From Treponema sp. (GTDB lineage: Bacteria > Spirochaetota > Spirochaetia > Treponematales > Treponemataceae): a stretch of DNA of 36,802 nt. The stretch is taken from NCBI GenBank assembly GCA_024402565.1, contig JAKSTM010000017.1, positions 1 to 36,802 on the forward strand, read 5' to 3'. Every line of letters begins with the position of its first letter. The first letter of the stretch is position 1. Positions 26,881 through 34,871 of the stretch are shown piece by piece. A program made the position numbers and the translations under genes. Below the pieces are notes generated by a model. It saw only the letters and a program-made list of their open reading frames with translations, was not told where the DNA came from and made no database searches.

Positions 26881-26960
26881 AGAAATCTGTATCTGGGAAA
26901 TTAGTTCTGGTGTATCTTCAAAACATAAAGAAACAGCGAACAACTGTTAAGGAGATACAC

Positions 26961-27515
26961 ATGAAAAAAACAATTAAATTAATTTTTGCTGGATTAGTAT
27001 TTGCAGGCCTGGTTTCAGGTACTGCATTTGCTAAAGAAGGTTTTTCAATTTCAGGCTTCTGGAAAGACGACTACATCCGTTCGGGTGGTTCTCTTGAACT
27101 CGGATTCCCAAACATTTATGAAGCAAACGATTTCTTTGTACGCGATGCCCTGGATCTGGGTGGTGGTGGAATTATGAATGGGCAGGTATCAGGCGGTGTC
27201 AGCATGCTCACAAATAAGTTATTTTTTGGTGGAAAACAGGTTGTTAATGGAATTTACATGAAATCTTACGGTTTTACTTATGTAGGTGCTGATTTATACT
27301 TCCTTTCAGGAAAAAATTCCGGAAAAGTAGATACAGGTTTTGATTTTGGCGGTGGCGGCGGTTTCGAAATCGGATTTGAAAACTCAAAAGCTGGTTTTGT
27401 TGTAGAGTATGGAGGAGGATATTGTCTTATTCCTAATAAATTGGGAAGTCTTTCGCAGATTACTCCATCTTTTGGATATAACACCCTTACACTTGGATTC
27501 AGACAGTATTTTTAA
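26961..27515 (+). CDS. Exported beta-barrel-like outer membrane protein
   Basis: A 184-residue protein starting at the ATG at 26961 (AAGGAGATACAC, ideal ribosome site); an in-frame GTG at 26910 is rejected. The signal peptide is MKKTIKLIFAGLVFAGLVSG, cut after AFA. The mature part is Gly- and aromatic-rich, with alternating strands such as TGFDFGGGGGFEIGFE and AGFVVEYGGGY, and ends in GFRQYF. The terminal Phe is the usual signal of Bam-inserted outer-membrane barrels. It is small, perhaps an 8-strand barrel. It heads an operon with a LytTR regulator and a DUF3021 protein, so it is probably the target or partner of that regulator. Function unknown. Confidence 0.75.
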   Translation: MKKTIKLIFAGLVFAGLVSGTAFAKEGFSISGFWKDDYIRSGGSLELGFPNIYEANDFFVRDALDLGGGGIMNGQVSGGVSMLTNKLFFGGKQVVNGIYMKSYGFTYVGADLYFLSGKNSGKVDTGFDFGGGGGFEIGFENSKAGFVVEYGGGYCLIPNKLGSLSQITPSFGYNTLTLGFRQYF

Positions 27516-27527
27516 TAAGATAATAAT

Positions 27528-28019
27528 ATGAAGATTTCAATTGATTTAGATGATTCTTTAGCAGAAAACGAAATCTGTATACATGTAAAAAAAATTACGG
27601 AAACAGTTTCCCGTCTGGTAGAAAAAATTTCAACAGACGGGGAAGCTGAATCTGCGGATGGTTTTTCTTCTATGATTACAGGAAGAAAAGAAGAGACTGT
27701 CACATTTTTGAAACCACAAAATATTGTACGAATTTACAGTCTGCAGAAAAAGGTTTATGCAAAGGCTTTTGATAACGATATTGAACAGGACGATTATGAA
27801 TTGTCACAGCGACTTTATCAAATCGAAGAATTGATGAAAGAGGAAGATTTTAAGAAATTTATTCGGATTTCAAATACTGATATTGTTAATTTTGATTATT
27901 TGAAAAACATGGATATGAGTCTTAACGGAAATATCGTAATGAACTTAACAAATGGCGAAAGAGTTTTTGTGTCCAGACGATATATGAAAGATATTAAAGC
28001 AAAGCTAAAAATCAGATAG
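27528..28019 (+). CDS. LytTR DNA-binding regulator
   Basis: A 163-residue transcription factor. Residues ~60-163 form a LytTR domain (ETVTFLKPQNIVRIYSLQKK, KFIRISNTDIVNFDYLKN, NGERVFVSRRYMKDIKAKL). There is no receiver domain; the first 50 residues are a short acidic region. This LytTR-only form followed by a DUF3021 membrane protein is a well-known pair. It begins 12 bp after the OMP gene with almost no ribosome site, so translation is probably coupled. It likely binds the direct repeats at 26850-26880 and regulates its own operon. Confidence 0.88.
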   Translation: MKISIDLDDSLAENEICIHVKKITETVSRLVEKISTDGEAESADGFSSMITGRKEETVTFLKPQNIVRIYSLQKKVYAKAFDNDIEQDDYELSQRLYQIEELMKEEDFKKFIRISNTDIVNFDYLKNMDMSLNGNIVMNLTNGERVFVSRRYMKDIKAKLKIR

Positions 28020-28031
28020 CAGGAAATTAAT

Positions 28032-28508
28032 ATGAAAGAAATAGTAAAACGCGCACTTTTAGGCATAGCCATAAGTCTTGCAATAGCACAGATTATCACT
28101 TTGATTGTGTCTCTTTGTATTCACAATGGAACTTATTACCCATACTATCCAATTCTGGAAAAAAAATATGGTGGGGCTCTTGGAGCAATGTGCGTCCAGA
28201 CTCTGGTAGATATTGTGTATGGAATAATTTTTGGCGTATCAACTTTTATTTTCAGTAAAGACAGATGGAGTCTGACACGCCAGACAATTACACACTTTTT
28301 GCTTATAACAACAAGCTGCCTTGTTGGGGGCTGGTTGGCTTATTGGTATCCGCATAAACTTTCCGGTGTATTAATTGCCCTGGCGGAATATGTGGTGACT
28401 TATTTTATTATCTGGTTCTGTATTTATCAGAGTTATAAAAAATCTATTGAACAGATTAATAATCGTACCAACCTGATGCACTCTGATCAGCAAGCTGAAT
28501 CAGAATAA
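28032..28508 (+). CDS. DUF3021 membrane protein
   Basis: A 158-residue protein with four hydrophobic segments near 9-27, 50-72, 85-105 and 112-132, matching the DUF3021 family that accompanies LytTR-only regulators. It is thought to act as the membrane partner that controls the regulator. It has a Gly/Tyr-rich loop, YYPYYPILEKKYGG, after the first segment and a charged tail. It starts 12 bp after the LytTR gene (AGGAAA site). Its last 53 bp overlap the 3' end of the convergent HD gene. Confidence 0.85.
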   Translation: MKEIVKRALLGIAISLAIAQIITLIVSLCIHNGTYYPYYPILEKKYGGALGAMCVQTLVDIVYGIIFGVSTFIFSKDRWSLTRQTITHFLLITTSCLVGGWLAYWYPHKLSGVLIALAEYVVTYFIIWFCIYQSYKKSIEQINNRTNLMHSDQQAESE

Positions 28509-29160
28509 CAAGTGGATTTGACAGAAAATTTGAATAATTCATTTTTTCAGTTTCTGTCAAATCGCTAAAGCCCATATGACGGCTTATTGCTTCCAGGACA
28601 GGGCGCTTTTTTATGTATGAAGGCATAGATTCCAGCAGTAAAAGAACAGATTCATTTCCATGTCCAAGGTTTCTTATTTCACTTTTTACAGTGAAGTAAG
28701 GTGTCTTTGTCCAGTTTCCGAAAACATCTTTTGTGTTTTTGTAACTTGTGGAGTAAAATCCGGCCTTACAAAAATCGTGTGAAATTGCAGAGACAAAAAT
28801 ATCTTCTGCAGTGAAGGTAAACTTATTTCCTGTTTTAGATTTAATCCAGTCAGAAAAAATAGCAGGAGCAAGCTTCAGGGCTTGATAGGTTACCATAAGG
28901 GAATGGACTGAAAGTCCGCCTTTAAAGTTTCCATGAAATTTAGTTGATGCAGGAGACGTATAAAAGTCATGTTCTTCCATCCATTGTAATAAGGTAGAGC
29001 ATTCTTCTTTATTTTCTATACAGTCTTCTGCCATTTCTTTTACGGCAGTTTTAATTTTTTCTACGTTGTATTCGGTATTTGATATACAATTATGTTTTTC
29101 AAAAATGGTTACAAGACGATTACAGCCTTCAATTAATTTTTCAAGTTCTTCAGTTGTCAT
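28456..29160 (-). CDS. HD-domain hydrolase
   Basis: A 234-residue protein using the ATG at 29160 (GAGGA just upstream); extension to 29259 would overlap the M23 gene's 3' end without a ribosome site. The HD metal-binding set is His86 (GGLSVHSLMV), His128-Asp129 (AISHDFCKAG) and a late Asp near 224 (QLADQSAS), with extra His at 167 and 195. The HD superfamily hydrolyses phosphoesters, often nucleotides; the substrate here is unknown. Its 3' end overlaps the convergent DUF3021 gene by 53 bp. It follows the M23 gene on the same strand by 70 bp. Confidence 0.8.
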   Translation of the reverse strand: MTTEELEKLIEGCNRLVTIFEKHNCISNTEYNVEKIKTAVKEMAEDCIENKEECSTLLQWMEEHDFYTSPASTKFHGNFKGGLSVHSLMVTYQALKLAPAIFSDWIKSKTGNKFTFTAEDIFVSAISHDFCKAGFYSTSYKNTKDVFGNWTKTPYFTVKSEIRNLGHGNESVLLLLESMPSYIKKRPVLEAISRHMGFSDLTETEKMNYSNFLSNPLVILIQLADQSASGWYDY

Positions 29161-29230
29161 AATATCCTCGTAATCAATATTATACTGCAAATTTTCAAGG
29201 GAAAGAATGAAATTGTCAGTATTTATTTTT

Positions 29231-29800
29231 CTAGAATTTAATTCTGGTACAAGGATCAAGTGAGACCCCGTTTTTTATGATTTCAAAATGGCAATGGGGA
29301 CCTGTACTCTGGCCTGTGCTTCCAACGTATCCAATTACAGAAGAAGGAGAAACATTGTCGCCAACTGAATATGCGCCAAAAGTATTCAGGTGTGCATATT
29401 TTGTTTTATACCCGTTTTCATGGGTGATAATGACATAGTTTCCGTAAATAGAATTGTAAGCACGAGAAGAAATTTTCCCGCTCATGCTTGCATAAATTGG
29501 AGTGCCTTTTGTACAGGCCAAATCTATTCCATTATGGCATTTATAGTTTCCGCTGACAGGATTTGTTCTGTAACCGTAAGGGGAGGTTACTCTATAGTAG
29601 CAGTGTAATGGATTTGAAAAAGAAGGATTACTGGTTCCAGATTTTGGTTGTTCTTTAGTGTCCAGGTTGTTATAGAATGCATGGGGAGCTTCTGTTTTTG
29701 AAGTGTCAGACTGGTTGTTTGAAGTTGCACAGCAATTATATAAATAAATCACGCTGCAAATGAAAATAAGTTTATTAAAAATTGATTTTAATGTTTCCAT
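29231..29800 (-). CDS. M23 family peptidase, probable lipoprotein
   Basis: A 189-residue protein using the ATG at 29800 (AGAGGTG upstream; a GTG two codons earlier overlaps that site). The N-terminus is a lipoprotein-type signal with Cys23/Cys24 after IYLYN, a relaxed lipobox of the spirochaete kind. The C-terminal half is a complete LytM/M23 domain: His89 and Asp93 (CHNGIDLA), His137 (YAHLN), and His169/His171 (GPHCHFE), which bind zinc and act on peptidoglycan cross-bridges. It probably trims murein from the membrane side. A region of ~45 Ser/Thr/Asn-rich residues links the anchor to the domain. Confidence 0.88.
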   Translation of the reverse strand: METLKSIFNKLIFICSVIYLYNCCATSNNQSDTSKTEAPHAFYNNLDTKEQPKSGTSNPSFSNPLHCYYRVTSPYGYRTNPVSGNYKCHNGIDLACTKGTPIYASMSGKISSRAYNSIYGNYVIITHENGYKTKYAHLNTFGAYSVGDNVSPSSVIGYVGSTGQSTGPHCHFEIIKNGVSLDPCTRIKF

Positions 29801-29898
29801 ATTCACCTCTAAATCGACGTTAATTAATATATGGAAAAAATTGGAAATGAAACGAAAAATTCAAAAAGTTTTTTTAATATTTGGTTTGTTCATTTTAC

Positions 29899-29928
29899 TT
29901 GACGGTATTAATTGGGCATTAGTATTTT
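29899..29928 (+). promoter_or_regulatory. Promoter for the MutS-like gene
   Basis: TTGACG (29899-29904), 18 bp, TATTTT (29923-29928). The expected start point falls on or beside the GTG at 29935. Confidence 0.5.
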
Positions 29929-29934
29929 AAAAAA

Positions 29935-31452
29935 GTGAATATAAAACAACTTGGTGTTTATTTAGTTAATAAAGTTTCTTTTCTCTCAAAAATATTTAAG
30001 TCGAAATTGGAGTATGGGCAGGTAAGTCTCCATGATGTTTTAAAAGATGAATTGTATAGAATTGATGAAATAACTGAGCAGGATCTGATGCTTAAAGATT
30101 TTGACAGGATGTATAATCACACTATAACAAGCTGTGGAAGTAATCTTTTTAAGCATTGGCTATATTCTATAAAAAACAGACAACAGGTTATTCAAATTCA
30201 AAAGGATTTGCAGACTTTATGTTCTGATCCTAACTTTGAATATATAAAACATTGTCTTAATAAGTACGTGGGCAAACAAAAACATAATAATTTTGTCCGG
30301 GATTTATGGAATGGATTTAGCATTTACAATTTTATAATCAATAATTTTCTTTATTTATATCTGTTTAATATAGTTGCGAATGTAGTTTTAAGTATCTTTT
30401 TTACCAGGTTCATTGCGGTTTTTATAGTTTCGTTTTTCGTGCTTAACTTAATTATGTTTATTGCAACAAACAGATATATAAGTCATGTAACTTCATCAAT
30501 CGGATATTTTTTATCGATCTGTTATGCATTAAACAAAATCAACAAAAAAACTAAGCTGGATCTTTTGTATAAAACTCCTGATTATAAGAAATTCAAAAAG
30601 CTTTCTTCATATGCTGTTTTTTTTAAGGATGGTATAGGCGGTCCTTCTTCAGGAGATATAGTTTCTGCCATGATCGATTATTTTAGAATCTTTTTTGCAC
30701 TGGAACTTTTTTCATATAAGATGGTAGAAAAAACAATTCTGAATAATCTTGATCAGGTTCGGGATATTTATCTCTATACTGGTTATATTGACTGCCTAAT
30801 AAATTCAGAAAGCATAATTAAAAAGTATAACTGTTGCCTTACAGAATTTAATGATAAAAACAGTACATCTATAGATTTTAAAAATCTTAGAAATCCTTTC
30901 ATTTCTGGTGGTATAGGACAAAGCCGAAATATAGATAAAAGTATTATTATTACTGGCTTGAATATGTCTGGTAAAACTTCGTTTATGAAATCCGTAGCTT
31001 TAAATCAAATAATTGCTACAAGTTTTGGTTTCGCATTTGCAGATTATTATTCCACACAGACAGTAGATGTAGTTTCGAGTATCTGTATTAATGATCAGCT
31101 TCTGGAAGGGAAGAGTCGATATTATGCAGAAGCAGAAAGACTTATGGATCTTAAGAAAACCATAAATGATCATAAATGTCTTTGTGTAATTGATGAAATT
31201 TTGTCGGGAACAAATTCAGAAGAACGAATCTTCGGCAGTACAAAAATTCTTCTGGATTTTGCTAAATCGGATTCTCTTCTCATTGCAGCAACTCATGATT
31301 TGCAGATTGCTGAAAATATTAAGGATTCGTATTGTCCAGTTTACTTTGACGGTGAAACTGTAGGTAACAAAATCGTATTTGATTATGTAATAAAGGAAGG
31401 AATCGTTTCCAAAAAGAATGGATTATTAATTTTGAGCCTTTTGGGATTGTGA
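29935..31452 (+). CDS. MutS-like ATPase with membrane segments
   Basis: A 505-residue protein with only the C-terminal ATPase of the MutS family. Walker A is near 341 (TGLNMSGKTSFMK), Walker B near 416-422 (CVIDEILSGTNSEE), and ATHDLQIAE is the switch His. There is no mismatch-binding N-terminal domain; instead two strongly hydrophobic stretches lie at about 135-185 (FLYLYLFNIVANVVLSIFF, FIAVFIVSFFVLNLIMF). It belongs to the membrane-associated MutS-related proteins of unknown role, not to mismatch repair. The GTG start lacks a Shine-Dalgarno, and the promoter is only six bases away, so a leaderless mRNA or a later start are both possible. Confidence 0.8.
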   Translation: MNIKQLGVYLVNKVSFLSKIFKSKLEYGQVSLHDVLKDELYRIDEITEQDLMLKDFDRMYNHTITSCGSNLFKHWLYSIKNRQQVIQIQKDLQTLCSDPNFEYIKHCLNKYVGKQKHNNFVRDLWNGFSIYNFIINNFLYLYLFNIVANVVLSIFFTRFIAVFIVSFFVLNLIMFIATNRYISHVTSSIGYFLSICYALNKINKKTKLDLLYKTPDYKKFKKLSSYAVFFKDGIGGPSSGDIVSAMIDYFRIFFALELFSYKMVEKTILNNLDQVRDIYLYTGYIDCLINSESIIKKYNCCLTEFNDKNSTSIDFKNLRNPFISGGIGQSRNIDKSIIITGLNMSGKTSFMKSVALNQIIATSFGFAFADYYSTQTVDVVSSICINDQLLEGKSRYYAEAERLMDLKKTINDHKCLCVIDEILSGTNSEERIFGSTKILLDFAKSDSLLIAATHDLQIAENIKDSYCPVYFDGETVGNKIVFDYVIKEGIVSKKNGLLILSLLGL

Positions 31453-31482
31453 GTTTTGCTACTCAATTCCAGTCATAATAAA

Positions 31483-31511
31483 TTGTATGTAAAGCATTAT
31501 TAGGATACAAT
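31483..31511 (+). promoter_or_regulatory. Promoter for the adenylate cyclase
   Basis: TTGTAT (31483-31488), 17 bp, TACAAT (31506-31511), about 40 bases before the ATG. Confidence 0.6.
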
Positions 31512-31550
31512 CTTTAGTTAGAGTAAATTTTATAAGTACAAAAGGTTGTT

Positions 31551-32972
31551 ATGTTAGATTTTTTGATTCGATATCAAAGGTTTGCAATGCTTTTTCTTCA
31601 GGGAGCCTGTTTTTTCATTGCAATTTTAATATTGATTACCAGTAATTTATGTTTTAAAAGAAAAATAGCAATATTCATGCTGGAAATCAGTGCGGTTTTA
31701 TATCTTGGAGCGCCCATTATTCATTTGACTTATGATGGAGTTCCTGGAGAACTTGTAAGATTAGTCTTGTTTATTTCAAAATCTGTGGATTACCTGGCAC
31801 CATTGCTTATGCTTTATAGTTTCAATTTATATATGAGGGATTTGCTTTCCCATAAATTAGAAACTGAAAAAGAAAATTCTTTTTTATTAATGATAACGGA
31901 TATTGTGCTTTTGCTGGGATTGATTCTTTTTATTATATCCAGATTTAAAGGCTGGTATTTTTTCTATGATGAACTGAATTTTTACCATCGAGCAAAAGGA
32001 AGAATCTTTGCCACAATTATTCCTGCTGTATGTATGGTTTTTCAGATTATTCTTATCTCACTTAATTATAAAAAAATTTCAAAGAAAGTAAGGGTTCCAT
32101 TAATTTTATTTCTGGTAATTCCTATAATTTCATCCATTTTATCTTTTTTAACACATGGGTTTTATCTTTCAAATATTTCTACAGTATTCATGGCAATTGT
32201 GCTGTATGTTTTTGTTGTTCTGGATTCTAACGAGGCAATTGAATCGGCACATAAAAGGGAAGTAGAAATTCTTGAAAATTATAAAAGGGAACTGGAAATT
32301 ACAGTTGATATAAGAACAAAAGAACTTCGTATAGCAAATGAAAAAGCTGAACATCTTTTGCTGAATATTTTACCGGCACCTATTGCACAGGAATTAACAG
32401 AACATCCTGATAAAACTATTTCTCAAACTTATCCTAATGCAACTATTTTATTTACAGATATCGTTGATTTTACCAAAATGAGCAGTGATATGTCTGCAGA
32501 AGAAACTGTTTCCATGTTAAATGAAATGGTTTCTCTTTTTGACAAGCGTGCTCAGGCTGAAGGAATTGAAAAAATCAAGACTATAGGTGACGCCTACATG
32601 GCCGCAACAGGCCTTACATCAGAAATGAATTCTGATGGTGCACTTAAAATGATTAATTTTGCAGAGGGACTTTTAGCTGATGTTCGGCAGTTCAACGAAA
32701 AATCTCCTGTAAAAATAAAAATCAGGATCGGAATTAATTCTGGAAATCTTGTTGCCGGCGTAATTGGTAAAACCAAATTCATTTACGATGTTTGGGGTGA
32801 TACAGTAAATGTTGCCAGCCGCATGGAAAGTACAGGTGAGCCTATGCAAATTCATGTTTCCGAAAATACCTGGTTACAGACAAAGGATTTTATTCAGTAT
32901 GAAAATCCTGTAATGGTTGACGTAAAAGGGAAGGGAAAGATGAACTGTTTTTTTGTGAAAAGTAAATTGTAA
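31551..32972 (+). CDS. Class III adenylate cyclase, membrane-bound
   Basis: A 473-residue protein. Six or seven hydrophobic segments fill residues 8-225, then a coiled-coil linker (KREVEILENYKRELEITVD) leads to the LLLNILP motif and the cyclase domain (~295-470). Metal-binding Asp303 is in FTDIVDFT and the second in KTIGDAYMA. The Lys of KTIGD and the Asp of IYDVWGD are the adenine-selecting pair, so cAMP rather than cGMP is the expected product; Asn and Arg of WGDTVNVASRM complete the site. All catalytic residues are present. It has its own promoter and converges on the GH43 gene. Confidence 0.92.
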   Translation: MLDFLIRYQRFAMLFLQGACFFIAILILITSNLCFKRKIAIFMLEISAVLYLGAPIIHLTYDGVPGELVRLVLFISKSVDYLAPLLMLYSFNLYMRDLLSHKLETEKENSFLLMITDIVLLLGLILFIISRFKGWYFFYDELNFYHRAKGRIFATIIPAVCMVFQIILISLNYKKISKKVRVPLILFLVIPIISSILSFLTHGFYLSNISTVFMAIVLYVFVVLDSNEAIESAHKREVEILENYKRELEITVDIRTKELRIANEKAEHLLLNILPAPIAQELTEHPDKTISQTYPNATILFTDIVDFTKMSSDMSAEETVSMLNEMVSLFDKRAQAEGIEKIKTIGDAYMAATGLTSEMNSDGALKMINFAEGLLADVRQFNEKSPVKIKIRIGINSGNLVAGVIGKTKFIYDVWGDTVNVASRMESTGEPMQIHVSENTWLQTKDFIQYENPVMVDVKGKGKMNCFFVKSKL

Positions 32973-32983
32973 TTTGATTTACA

Positions 32984-34642
32984 TTATTTTATTACAACTT
33001 GAGTTTTCACGATTTTATTTTCAGGCAACAGATCTTTTTCTTCTGTTAAATCCAGAACTGGTTCGCCATCAATGTCAAAATGAACTCGCCGGATTCCACT
33101 GCTGCGAGGAGCATCAACTCCAGGACGGGCGTGGTATGTATTCCATATGGTTCCAAATTCATCGGTTACATAAGCGTTGTGACCGGTTCCCCATTCGTTT
33201 TCTACACATCGGGCAGTAAGGATAGGGTAGCCTGTTTTTTTCCAGTTTTTAGGATTCATAGGATCTTTTCCTTTTTCAATTTGTAAAAGTCCTACAACGT
33301 ACGAAACATCAACTGCGGCACTGGAGAATGTAAGGAAAAGCTTGTTCCCACGGATTAAAGCAAAGGGACCTTCATCTACAAAAGTGTGATTGTTTGCCCA
33401 ACCAAGTTCTGGTTTTGAAAGAACAACAGGTTCAGAGGCGAGTTTCCAAGGTTCATCAGGATTTAGTTTTGCAATATAAAGCCATGCGCCTAAATCTTTT
33501 GGAAGGAACTGGCGCTGTGACCATACTGCATAAATATCTCCTTCCCATTCAAATTCTGTCATGTCCAGAGTGATTTCTTTTCCTGCCTCGCAGATATTTG
33601 TTCCATCAGCACGAACAACTCGTTTGGGTTTAGACCAGTCGCTCCGGTTCATGGGGTCACCACCGGCTTTTAATTCCATAACATGGCTTTCTTCCCAGAA
33701 GAATTCTCCTGGTGTGCAGGCATGAAAAATGTACAGTTTGCCGTTTATTTCGTGGAATTCTGGTGCCCAAAGGAGGCCTCCAATTCCCTCATAAGTTTTG
33801 CTGTCTAAAAGAAGGACTTCTTCTGCATCTTTTAAGGCTTCCATAGTATCAGCCTGTCGAATATACAAACTGTGATTATTATCTGCATCGTTAGTTGCAA
33901 TGAAGTAATATTTTCCGTTCATTCTTGCAACACAGGGATCTGCCCGATTGATTGCCATTGGAAATTCAAAATGAGGCTGCATAACTTTTCCAAAAATTTC
34001 GTAAGTTCCCGGAGTTGAAAAATCTACATTGGTAGTATCCCAGCGAACTTTTTTAGTGTCTGTGGTACCGTCGGAATAAAGGGCAGTGGCAGTAAGTTTT
34101 CGGACATCTTCGTCACAGGAAACGGGCACATTGTTTTCAACTTTAATTCCTATATTCACAGGTGGAAGAAGCTTTTTCTGTAATCGGTCTGCCACAGAAT
34201 CTGAAATGCTGATTATATTTCCCGGAAATATTTCTTTTATTTCAGGCAATGTTTCTGGTGCTTCTGAATTTTTCTTTAATTCACAATATTCATCCATAGA
34301 AATAAACTTTGGCTCAGAATATTCAAGAAAATCTTTTGTGGAATAAAGTAATGCTTTTTCTTTGGATTCAGAATCTTCCTTGCCTTCATCGTCACAACGA
34401 ATACATGCAACTTTATGAACGCCGGTGGCATCAGATTCGAGCAAAACAAAATCCTTAAGACATTTTGGATTTAATGAACCATCTGCGTTTTCCGTAGCCT
34501 TGCCGTAAAGCACTCCGGAATTGTGATTTAGAATTGTATAGTTCCCAGAATTTTCATCAAACAAAGCCAGATGGAGACTATTTGCCAGACGAATATCATA
34601 AAGTTCTTTTATAGCTGTGCGGGTGTAACAAAAAAGTTTCAT
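32984..34642 (-). CDS. Glycoside hydrolase family 43 with Ig-like domain
   Basis: A 552-residue protein. Residues 1-140 are an N-terminal region with no family I recognise. About 160-222 is a bacterial Ig-like (Big_4 type) domain (LTATALYSDGTTDTKKV, GTYEIFGKV). Residues ~225-550 form the five-blade GH43 domain, with base Asp235 (NRADPCV), pKa-modulating Asp360 (TLDMTEFEW) and acid Glu424 (FVDEGPF). It probably cleaves arabinose or xylose side chains of plant polysaccharide. No signal peptide is present, so it would act inside the cell on imported oligosaccharides, unusual beside an Ig-like domain. Ribosome site CGAGGT. Confidence 0.88.
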   Translation of the reverse strand: MKLFCYTRTAIKELYDIRLANSLHLALFDENSGNYTILNHNSGVLYGKATENADGSLNPKCLKDFVLLESDATGVHKVACIRCDDEGKEDSESKEKALLYSTKDFLEYSEPKFISMDEYCELKKNSEAPETLPEIKEIFPGNIISISDSVADRLQKKLLPPVNIGIKVENNVPVSCDEDVRKLTATALYSDGTTDTKKVRWDTTNVDFSTPGTYEIFGKVMQPHFEFPMAINRADPCVARMNGKYYFIATNDADNNHSLYIRQADTMEALKDAEEVLLLDSKTYEGIGGLLWAPEFHEINGKLYIFHACTPGEFFWEESHVMELKAGGDPMNRSDWSKPKRVVRADGTNICEAGKEITLDMTEFEWEGDIYAVWSQRQFLPKDLGAWLYIAKLNPDEPWKLASEPVVLSKPELGWANNHTFVDEGPFALIRGNKLFLTFSSAAVDVSYVVGLLQIEKGKDPMNPKNWKKTGYPILTARCVENEWGTGHNAYVTDEFGTIWNTYHARPGVDAPRSSGIRRVHFDIDGEPVLDLTEEKDLLPENKIVKTQVVIK

Positions 34643-34666
34643 TTTTACCTCGGATTTATTTGAATA

Positions 34667-34697
34667 ATTATAACACTTACTTTATTGTTTCCGAAAC
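34667..34697 (-). promoter_or_regulatory. GH43 promoter with palindromic operator candidate
   Basis: On the minus strand an extended -10 (TGTTATAAT, box at 34672-34667) lies 25 bases before the ATG. The perfect 11-bp palindrome GTTTCCGAAAC (34687-34697) covers the -35 position (TTCGGA), where a sugar-responsive repressor could bind. Confidence 0.5.
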
Positions 34698-34717
34698 GAT
34701 TTATTTCGATTTATATC

Positions 34718-34768
34718 ATTGATTTTTTCTGTACTTATAAAACGCTTATATATGACCAATTTGATTAA
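34718..34768 (+). pseudogene. Decayed C-terminus of an IS66 tnpB
   Basis: The 16 codons plus stop at 34718-34768 read IDFFCTYKTLIYDQFD-stop. The intact tnpB in this window ends IDFFCAYEPLKYEQFD-stop, 12 of 16 residues the same. The similarity continues into the non-coding bases after the stop (TGTGCTATAA in both). This is therefore the last scrap of a second IS66-type copy, in the same orientation as the present one. Confidence 0.75.
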
Positions 34769-34871
34769 AAATTGTGCTATAAACACATTTTTAAATTGAC
34801 GCGTAGAGGAGGTTAAAAATTGGTGAACGTCTAATTAGCACCCCCTAAAAATCAAACAAAATTGAATATAC

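Noticed and set aside
28456..29259. Longer start (29259) for the HD protein
   Set aside because: The extra 33 residues overlap the M23 gene and have no ribosome site; GAGGA precedes the ATG at 29160.
34815..34822. Target-site duplication of IS66 (AAAAATTG)
   Set aside because: AAAAATTG also occurs at 34767-34774, but the right end of the element is not identifiable, so no true flanking duplication can be shown.
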